Shown here piece by piece: positions 1-64,000 of a stretch of DNA of 64,000 bases. Position 1 is the stretch's first letter. Each line of letters opens with the position of its first letter. Where the stretch lies: contig NW_024037056.1 in NCBI RefSeq assembly GCF_015706575.1, positions 8,321,176 through 8,385,175 on the forward strand. Reading direction: 5' to 3'. The translations under genes and the position numbers were made by a program. A model generated the notes under the pieces. It did not search any database. It saw only the letters and a list, made by a program, of their open reading frames with translations, and was not told where the DNA came from. This DNA comes from Patiria miniata (lineage: Eukaryota > Echinodermata > Asteroidea > Valvatida > Asterinidae).

Positions 1-1977
1 TAACCTGAATCCTTTTGGACGTTTAAAATGAACAAGATTGTAATTTGGATGAATCGTGTATGATGTCTGACATTTACAGATGGAAGTGTCATGCTACATT
101 GGCATCCAAGCTACATGTACATGTAACACCTCATGTCATGGCCACAGTATTTCACTGTCAATAATATCAGTGCTTGTCTGATTCAATAAAGCATTGTCAC
201 GTCATACAGTCAGAATAGAAGGATATTGAAAAAAAAAAAAGTCATTTGTTATGCTGTGCAGAACGACAGACATGTACACGTTATGCACTGTACATGTACC
301 TGTTCGTGTACTGTACAGTGTGTTGCTGTACATGTGTGTATGCAAACATGTTTATGTACATTATACAGTAGTAATGTCAGTATATTCAGTAATTTTGAAT
401 TCCTTGAGGCCATTGTAAAGAATTGACCCAAATCAAGTGCATTGCAGTTTCTCTTTCATGCAAAGTGATATTGCATGTGTGTACATCAGATACTGTACAT
501 GTACATGATGTGTATTTTTATACAAATTCTACATACATATTTGTCTATTTGAACAAGCTTCAAATTAAATCAAAGGCAATAAACCAATGCTCGTTGGCAA
601 TGATGTCATCTATTGCGATACTAAGAGAATAATGGTAAATGACAGTCATAAATCATACATCAGATTTCTAGCTAATAGACCGTTATCATGCTAATAGACC
701 GTTATCATGCTGCCACCATTTCAGTCATGTTCCCTGTATCCAATAACAGAGCTGAATGATAATTTTTGTGTATGCAAAAAGGAACCAGACTATTTTTCCT
801 TTCAGCCTCGCTTTGGTTACGTTGATTTGAATGGCAAAAATTATGATGGCCGCATCATGATAATGATCTATTGTGATTCATTGTGTCCATAGTTGACAAC
901 GCTTTTCTAACATTGAACAGACAATGAGTCCCAGTATAATGTGTGTAACACTAGAATTGCCCATTTAGAATGACAGTAGAAATGCAGTTTTGGCTATTAA
1001 ATTATAGTCAAATTGACAAAATTGATATACCGGTAGTTATTTTTATACGTGTAATGGTACCATTAAGGAGACACGTTATCGTAATTTCTTCGCACGATGG
1101 GAGACATTGGTCATTAGTTTTCATGTCTCCCTAATGTCACAGCCCCCCTTTAGAGGCAAAATTGTATTGTCGCAATTAGATTATATTTTTTGCTCGTGGT
1201 CTAATTAGTGAACATACCGAAATTCGTGGAAAAAGGAAAAGGGAATATTGGGTTAGGGCACATTTCAGTTTGAAAATTTTTGTGCACAAGTCTATGGGGA
1301 TGTCTCCCAAATGTCCAATCCAGGGTAATATATATTGATATTATTATTATTATTATTATTGGTGTCATGAATTTATTTGCTCGACAAAGACTGTTTTTAA
1401 GTGAATTTAAAATGTTAGTTTTTCCATGGAAAACCAAATCATTTTACCAGCTGTACCGGGACCTTTGAGGTCTTATGACATTGCCATTGTAAAAAAAAAT
1501 GTAGGATATGTTATACATGTACATGTAGCTTTGAGCAAATTTGGCCGAGAACCATTAGTGGTTTATTCATGATGTAAGTTACGCCTATGGATTGATAGCA
1601 ACGTGCGAACGCTTCTAGTCAAATGATGGTCAAAACGTCCTCACAAAACTCCTTTGTCCTGGCAACCCCCCCCCCCCCACCTCATGTGCATTATGATGCA
1701 CGCTGCTTTTGGTATTAAACCAGTGATGCAATTGTGCCCCAGGCTGTGGTTTCAAATAGTTGACCAGTGTGGTCCAACCATCCTGCGTTCAAGTGCTCAT
1801 AGTTGCTCATAGTTGGAACCCTGATTTTGTTTTTAAAATGGTTGGTAATTGTTAGGCTTATTTTTCACTATGCATGCCTGTCTGAAAAACAACTCAGGAC
1901 TGTTATTGCTAACTGTTTTTCTAACTTATCATGTATGTATTCATAACCATTTCATTTTTCTATATTCTCCCCTGTAG
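1..1977 (+). other. Scribble intron (5' part outside window)
   Basis: No exon was recognised. It holds a 22-bp tandem duplication near 670-712, TACATGTA palindromes, a poly-C run near 1667 and, from about 1585 to 1800, a copy of an interspersed repeat seen again near 54830-54990. It ends in a pyrimidine-rich tract and CTGTAG before the first visible exon. Confidence 0.7.
1585..1800. mobile_element. Second copy of the interspersed repeat at 54788
   Basis: Shares 'GTGCGAACG', 'GTCAAATGATGGTCAAAACG', 'CCAGTGATGCAA' and 'TTCAAATAGTTGACCAG' in collinear order with 54830-54990. A poly-C tract (about 1667) lies inside this copy only. Confidence 0.5.
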
Positions 1978-57604
<55,627 letters not shown>

Positions 57605-59900
57605 ACACAGCACTGAGGTGCAGATCAGGAGACCCTTTTGCCATTAGCTGTTTCTTGACTTGTTTTTAAAAAGTGAGGAATGCAGCCAATTAGAAATCAT
57701 GTCAGATATGGTATTGCATGAAAAGCAAAGCAGATGTACCAAGATTGAAGTATAACGTTTTTATGTACTTATTCTAAAGGGGTTTTTAATGGGAGGACAA
57801 CAGATTTTGGAATTATTTGAAATTTTCTCCCAAAGAAAAGGCACCTAAGTTGTAAATAATACAAAAACGTATACCCTTCCTTGCAGTCTCCTTTCTCTTT
57901 TTGGTGTTAAGTTGCCTATCCAATAATAAATATGAACAATTATATCCATCATCCTAAAACCAGACCATAGTCTCCAGAAAGCTTTTTGAAAATCTATTTG
58001 AAATTATTGCATATAAGCAATGTGGATTGCATCTCTCTGATTGTCCTTAACTTTCAAGCTTTCTTTGCATGAAAGTGTATTTTGCAATAGTGTGAAGTGC
58101 CACAACAAAGTCTATTAGTTGTACAAACATTTATCAAACCTACAATTATACACACAACTCCTGGTTTGGGCCATTGTTTCTTTCAAAATGTTTACGTCCT
58201 TGCAGTTGCCCTCCCCAAATATCTGGTGAAGATTGTGTTTGTTTTGCATTATCTGTGATGTATCATGTTGATATTTTAAGATAATTACCCCTGCATTTGC
58301 TTGAATCAAAGGTTTCAATTTCCTGGCACTATACGACTTAATTAGGTACAATTGAAGTGTTTTGAAGGGAGTTTTGTACAAGTCTACTCATGCCTGTTCC
58401 CTAAATAATAGGTTTGTAAAAGCCGTCAATGTATCTCTATTTAAATATATGGTGCCTTTTCTACAATGCCGTCATGTTAAATATTGTTAATATTGTTGTA
58501 CTTTGGGTCATAACTTCTGAAAGACAAAATTTCGCTCCCAGAATTTATCTGTGTATTGATACTCATTGAGCATCTTTGTAAATTCCTGACAATATTTTGT
58601 ACATTACAAAAGCAGTGTGCATTTAACAATAACTGTAGCCAAAATGGGGGAGGGAGGGGTGTGTATTAACACCTAGACATCCTTTAAACTTTTGTTACTG
58701 TTGTATGTAACTTTTTATAATTTGCTATTAAGTTTGCTTGCTTATTTTAATACAATATTTCTGTAGGGCAATATAATATTACATGTATTTTCTGTTGTAT
58801 TATACACCATTGCATTCAGTGTCATTTATTCAGACTTGTATATTGAAATCATGTAATTGTTTACAATTTTAGTTGGTTTACCGGTCACTTTTGGTTAGGA
58901 GCCATTTAACAAGCCATTTAACAAGCCATTTTAATCCAGTTTCAAGCCGGTTCATACTTGCAAAAGAGAATAGCATTGCGAAACATTTCCAACAATGTTT
59001 AGTGGAATGGAAAGTATAAGTTGCTGATGCCATCAAATTCACAACTGTTTTGTACAAAAGATGAACCGGTTGTTTTTGCTCTACAAGAAAGATGAAATAA
59101 GTACGTTTTAATTGCAATTTTCAAACTGGTTCACACTGTCAAGCAGTCCCAAGTCTAGTTGGAACTAGTGAAATCTGCCTTCATCAGCTCTTTCGGCTTA
59201 TAAAAGTTGACTGGTTGGTTTAAAGTTGTTGACATTATTTTTTTACAATTTACAAAAGCTATCATTGTGTCTATATACCTTTTCCTTTGTTGTTTCAGGT
59301 TTTCATTTAAGTGGTCATTTCTAAATGGTTATCAGTTATTTTAAGCCCAAGTTGCCCCAGTCACCACAACAACAAAAAAGCCATTGTTTTTAATGCGCAT
59401 TTGTTCTTGCAGGCAATGTAACATTTACTGACAAGCTTTTTTTTTAAGACATATATTTCATCCTGAGGCATACGTTGACTTCCTACATGTGTGTATCTAG
59501 CTTGTACAGTCATTATTTCAGAGTTGCATCGCACTTGAAAAAGAAATCCGCAATTTAAGGAGCAAAAAGTGTTTTCAAACTTTTTGCAAAATAGTTCTGT
59601 AATAAGCAAGGGAGCCATTTGAACATCTAAGTGCGCATGTCAAGCATCAGAAATATACTGTATGTAATACTTCCTACATAAGACTGGTTGTAAATGCTTA
59701 CTGTTGGGAAACACAGACTTTTGCACTTCTATTGTATCTTATTCAACAATCCTAGGGTGAAACTTGTAATATGACTCAGTAACTTTATATTCTGCTTCAA
59801 CACTGTATATATGAACCATGTAATTATCAACATACTGTATTCTGTTAGGCCAGGAGGACTCTTTGTCATTTCTGATATTGGTTAAATAAATAGTATTGGA
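57605..59900 (+). other. scrib: Likely SCRIB 3' UTR with poly(A) signals
   Basis: About 2.3 kb, AT-rich and free of recognised repeats, unlike the introns. AATAAA occurs at 57925-57930 and 59885-59890; the second is the likely distal end. Function is inferred from position only. Confidence 0.45.
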
Positions 59901-61400
59901 GAATAATAGATGAAGACTCCAGCATTCATTACTGAACTGGTTGATTTTTTAAATCTTTTGAAACAGTAATATTTAACACCTTTCAAATAATTTAAATATA
60001 AATTCATTTTGAAAACAGTTTTGACCAGGTATCAGTGGCAGAATAGTACGCTAATGTACAAATGTGATTTCAGGTTTTGCATGCAAAGTGATTCAGAGAA
60101 GTTTCTTGATACACCGTGTGAAGTGACTAAATCTTGAACAAAGAATCCTGGCTTCAGTCAGTATTTCAATCAGGAGAACGGTAGTTGTAATTGTTCAAGA
60201 CGTAGACAATAGCTCAAGACAAGAGACTGGGACACAGCCTCGGACTCGAGGGTTTTATACCCAAAGTTCTCTTTGCTAGAACTGTATAGCCAGACTGACT
60301 AGTATCCGGCAGCACACATTGTCGTTCAGGATGCCATAGACCCCAAGACATTCTGACCAATCACAGCCGTGACTATTGTTCGAATTGCATTTACAAAAGT
60401 CTGATGTGTACATGCACATATGATACGCATTGTAGGAACATAGAGAATGGCAATGGAAAGGCACATGGTGTTGCCCACGTGCAAATAATGGACCTACGGT
60501 TTTCCCATAGTATTTACATCATTTCATGCTTCATCCATCTACAAGGATCCTTTTCCCAACTATTGGTGCAATTCCCAGAGATGTAATGACTCGTGTCAAT
60601 GACTCGACTCAAGTCACAATTTTTGGTGACGCAACTCAACTCGAGTCCCAACAGGTAACTGACTTGACTCGACTAGAGTCGAAGGCTAATAACACTAGAG
60701 TCCCAAACTGCAAAAGTATATTTGCGGTGAATATTTACGGTGACTTGCGGTACAAAGTTATTAATGTTCACGAACTTCCCGTTACTGTCAAGTTGTGGCC
60801 GCTTATCACGTACAAATATACGCCTTGTCATGGACTCTCGAGTCCCTCCTTGTCGTTATATAGTGCACAAACAACTTCATGGAACCAGACTTCAAATACA
60901 TTTCCCAACTCTTGGTTTCATCATTGGCATTGGGCGATTTCTTAAGCCCTTGATGGAACCCAAGCTAAACTTATGTCCTGCTTTCAAAAAATAATTAGAT
61001 ATTTCTATATAATCAGAAACAGTTTCATATGTTGCAATTTGGTTCCGATGTTAACGGCGTAAAATTTATTCCAGACCTGAAGCCAAACCAGAGATAAAAC
61101 TGAAGTTTCACTTAACTGTTACGTAGATTTTTGTTAAAAACATCCAGCAGAAACTGTCTGCATGTATTGGGTACCATGCAGCATAGTCTTTTCATTTTCA
61201 TAATGAAGTGGTGCCTTGTTCCTTCTTCCATTCTTTAATTTGATGGTCTTTGATCTGATGGTGTTCAAATATCAGCGACTCTAATTGACTCGACCACACA
61301 CCGACTCGACTCGAGGAACAAAGTTCTTCCTCCTTTTGCAAATTATAATTTTAAATTTAAGCCATCACTGGACAGAACCCAAAATACTAACTAGCAACAA
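59901..61400. other. Intergenic region between convergent genes
   Basis: No coding is recognised. It contains the ACTCGACTCGAGTC-rich element at about 60585-61320. Confidence 0.55.
60585..61320. mobile_element. Element with clustered ACTCGACTCGAGTC words at both ends
   Basis: The left end (60588-60705) repeats ACTCGACTC, CAACTCGAGTC, TTGACTCGACTAGAGTC; the right end (61275-61318) has inverted equivalents (CGACTCTAATTGACTCG, CGACTCGACTCGAGG). About 570 bp of AT-rich interior without a transposase. The clustered words look like transposase-binding repeats of a hAT-type element, tentatively. Confidence 0.55.
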
Positions 61401-61454
61401 GCAAAATTTTATTTACGAAGTTTTCATTTTATTTAAATTTCAGATTAAAAACAC

Positions 61455-61690
61455 ACATACATGAGTTTAAATGTGCTCTGAAGACCCACCTATTCCAAGC
61501 AGCATTTAATTAATCATCCAGTTTGATTTCACTCTCTTGTGTACTGTTTCATATTCATGTATTTGCATTTGTGCGTACTTTTGTTCCCTGCTGTTTTTGC
61601 TGTTCATGTTTATTTGTTTGTTTCTCTGCGCCTTGAGCATCTAATCAAGATGGATTTGGCGCATTATAAATGCTCTTTATTATTATTATA
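61455..61690 (+). mobile_element. 3' tail of a CR1/L2-clade LINE
   Basis: LKTHLFQAAFN followed by a stop (about 61480-61512) is the usual C-terminus of ORF2 in CR1/L2-like LINEs. About 180 bp later comes 'GCGCATTATAAATGCTCTTT' and an ATT microsatellite, the typical 3' end. Heavily 5'-truncated; it may overlap the 3' UTR of the minus-strand gene. Confidence 0.75.
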
Positions 61691-62060
61691 CAATGTTTTG
61701 CCCAAACATACAAACTACCTAAATTCAAATAATTCTAATTATACAATATCTAAAAACTGAACTAAACATTTAATTTCTACTTAACTACAACAAATTAACG
61801 ACTTGAGAATATTTTCAACTTGAGAACGAACCATCTGCATAAAATGAAGCACCAGTAAGAAACGAGTTTTAGCAATTTAATTAACGTTTAACATCAAAAT
61901 TGGCAAAAATGTTATTAATTCTCAAATCCAATAAAAATTGCTTCATAAAAATTGAGTATTTGAAAGTACAAAAAATAGAGTTGGCAGCAAAGTATTAAAA
62001 AAAAAATACAATTTAATTTTCTGTAAAAACATCATTTTCCTTGGTAGCCATCATTTCTGC

Positions 62061-62156
62061 TCAGTTTTCTTCTGAGTAAGTTGATGTCTCAGGATAGGAG
62101 GCAGGACTGCTAGCAGGCGACAACTCAGACATGTCGCTGTCTACGTTGCCTTTATC
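62061..62156 (-). CDS. SRA protein terminal exon
   Basis: DKGNVDSDMSELSPASSPAS then YPETSTYSEEN and TGA (plus-strand TCA at 62061-62063). Acceptor TTTGTTTAG on the minus strand. Confidence 0.82.
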   Translation of the reverse strand, partial: DKGNVDSDMSELSPASSPASYPETSTYSEEN

Positions 62157-63844
62157 CTAAACAAAAAGGAAAACAAATTAAAGGAATTGACTTTGATATA
62201 CTTGTCTTCATTACTCGTGATTCATTAGTAAATTTCAAACCTCGCAAGGGAGAACGTTCTCTTATGCCCAAGTGACAACTAGGTCTAAAATGTGAATTGC
62301 TGGGGCAGATATTGGTGGATATTTTCAGTATTTGCTTTGCATTCCGAGTATGGATGTCAAACTAGGTAATTCATGCACACAACCAATGGACAAGTCGACA
62401 TTGGTATTTGTATTACATACATGTAATCAGAATTTTTTAGTCATCTTTTCACATATTGTTACATGGTTGAACTTTTACACAGACACTAGAAAAGCTTTTG
62501 ATGACCAATCAGAAGAGGGCTCACCAACACTGACCAACAGCTCACAACCAATCACATTTGTTCTTCGATGCTTGCTTTTCTAAGAGACATGAGACAAGCA
62601 TGTGTGCTTTCTATGAGTGCCAGGTGGGGGCAACAGCCACTAACCCAGGGGTAAGATTGCGGGAAAATGAAAAATCCACAAATTGATCGGCAGAGGGTTT
62701 GAGGTTCCCCGTGGGCCACATTTAACCTTACCAGCTCACTGCCAGCATCACTAGTCTCCCGTTCTGATTGGCTGCTGTAGGCACTGTCAGACTTCTTGCT
62801 TGGGCTGTTGGGTTCAACCACTTCCCAAGGAGGTGAGGCTTGATCCTCACAGCGACGAAGTGCAAACTTGTAGACTCCATAGCCAGACAGACCAGTAGTA
62901 AACCAGTATTTCTCAACCATATACAGACCTACATGAATGCAATGTTATATTCAAGATAATTTCCATTGTACCATTATGCAATGATGAGATTCCAGCTATA
63001 ATTGTCACCATCCTGAGCCGAATACACACTGGACAATCTGGTAGGGATAAGGCAGGGGTCGGCCTGGGTCTAACCCTGCGCCTCAAGGCTTGACTGTCAG
63101 GTTCCAGTCACTCCAGAGCTGGGACAGGATTCGTATTTTTCAAGATGGGCTTTTGACATTCATGGGTCAAAAAGGGTAAAGTCAACATTACAGTTTTTCG
63201 AAGTCATCTGGCATTGCCAAACGTTGGTACTCATCTGAAGAGTTCTTGATTACAGAGTGCATGCATGGTTTGCAATACAAGTATCGACAAAGCCATATCC
63301 AATGTTTGCATAACTTAGCAGCTACCCCAGCAAAACGAGTGTGAATGTGCGCTGGATTTAAATTGCTGGAACGAACTCAGACTCATTGCAATCCTGGGCC
63401 AAGAAAACCTGGCTTTTAGGGCTCTGTGTGCTAAGGCCTTTTACTCATGCTATGCAGATATACATGTACTCATTTCCCTGATGCCGAATGGTACAGTTAC
63501 CTTCTCCCAACACAGGGTATGCAACTGGCACGAAACATGGACTGGCCACTGGGATGATGTAAAACACTGTGCATGCTTTGTTATTAAGTTCAGGGTGGCA
63601 CAGAGATATGCACATGAACTCCAATTAAAACTCTCCCTACTTGTATCTGTGTGCAGCTTTCATTTTCCAACAAAAAAGTGAACATTTCCACAGCTCATTT
63701 CCTACTTTTCTGCTTTTCTTAAAGCTCTATACTTACCATCAAATCTATAGCCATCTTCTGGTGCATATGGACTGTCCAACTTGTAGCCACGGATGACACG
63801 CACCGGACGTTTGAATTCAACATTCCTGGTCAGTGCAAGGTTAC
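62061..63844 (-). CDS. SRA/YDG-domain protein, 3' part of gene (three exons)
   Basis: Exons at 63737-63844, 62732-62928 and 62061-62156 join in phase. The protein reads NLALTRNVEFKRPVRVIRGY, SPYAPEDGYRFDGLYMVEKY, then LSGYGVYKFALRRCEDQ: the PVRVIRG, YDG-type (here FDG) and 'WxxxxGxSGxxVxxFxLRR' pattern of SRA domains, which bind hemimethylated or 5-methylated cytosine in UHRF1 and SUVH proteins. After SRA comes only a Ser/Glu-rich tail (SPSKKSDSAYSSQSERETSD) ending PETSTYSEEN. UHRF1 has a RING finger there; none is encoded. The start lies beyond 64000. DNA binding is inferred from family. Confidence 0.85.
62732..62928 (-). CDS. SRA protein exon: second half of SRA domain
   Basis: LYMVEKYWFTTGLSGYGVYK then FALRRCEDQASPPWEVVEPN and the Ser-rich tail to SEL. 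Minus-strand acceptor ATGTAG at 62929-62930, donor GTAAGG at 62731-62726; 197 nt. Confidence 0.9.
62929..63736 (-). other. Intron of the SRA gene
   Basis: 808 bp with no exon or defined element recognised on either strand. Confidence 0.65.
63737..63844 (-). CDS. SRA protein exon: PVRVIRG core
   Basis: NLALTRNVEFKRPVRVIRGY then KLDSPYAPEDGYRFDG. Minus-strand acceptor CACCAG at 63845-63846 and donor GTAAGT at 63736-63731; 108 nt, first two bases complete a Gly codon from an exon beyond the window's recognised part. Confidence 0.9.
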
Positions 63845-64000
63845 CTGGTGACGAATGATCATTAGACATGATCAATGCAAGTGTTTATCTATGCTACATG
63901 ATGAATGCCTTGCAGGACTATCACGTATACGAAACAGTCATTTGCATTTGTGAAATGAATCCTTCTAGTCTAGTGCTGTCAAATTGTATTCAGTACTGTG

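Overview
This window comes from an intron-rich animal genome, AT-rich (by eye, not computed) and full of short palindromes of the TACATGTA type. It is dominated by one large plus-strand gene, the LAP-family cell-polarity scaffold Scribble (SCRIB). The tail of a second gene, coding for an SRA/YDG-domain protein, runs on the minus strand at the far right. The layout suggests an invertebrate deuterostome such as an echinoderm or hemichordate; that is an inference, supported weakly by a foldback transposon whose architecture resembles the sea-urchin TU elements. No prokaryotic features are present.

From 1978 to about 57.6 kb, 33 well-supported Scribble exons plus two tentative ones can be chained with consistent splice phases, giving about 1,545 codons. 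The first roughly 130 residues and the start codon lie upstream of the window. Exons at 1978-13770 encode the C-terminal part of the leucine-rich-repeat domain and its cap. Exons at 14089-18658 encode the LAP-specific and acidic linker. Exons at 19912-21139, 24978-26600, 32096-34127 and 34358-37219 encode PDZ1 to PDZ4. Exons at 38272-55704 encode a charged, proline-rich C-terminal region with Scribble-type 'RTAKAERR' and 'RMKSLDDDALRAQM' motifs. A likely 3' UTR of about 2.3 kb follows.

The most unusual feature is two independent tandem arrays, each built on an exon/5'-splice-site boundary of a PDZ exon. In PDZ2 (26549-29790) a unit of about 103 bp carries the last ~52 nt of the exon plus ~50 nt of intron. 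It gives 22 copies of the donor CA|GTAAGT and is interrupted by a 977-bp foldback element with an exact 8-bp target duplication. In PDZ4 (34372-36290) a unit of exactly 102 bp (34 codons) carries the carboxylate-binding-loop part of the PDZ fold plus the donor, giving 18 donors at perfect 102-bp spacing. Because 102 is a multiple of 3, the first six PDZ4 donors all keep the downstream frame, so splice-site choice could insert 0 to 5 extra 34-residue PDZ segments; a TGA in the next unit limits this. A third, 21-bp array (about 49069-49700) repeats a sequence that looks like a 3' splice site.

The introns hold many short non-autonomous elements: TTAA-flanked MITEs, a TTA-flanked MITE, a TA-flanked Tc1/mariner-like element, a CAGGGGTG-ended MITE, several long foldback elements, two composite hairpin elements, a MIR/CORE-like tRNA-derived SINE and two LINE tails. 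No LTR or virus-derived elements were recognised. The minus-strand SRA gene ends at 62061, converges on SCRIB, and lacks the RING domain that follows SRA in UHRF proteins.
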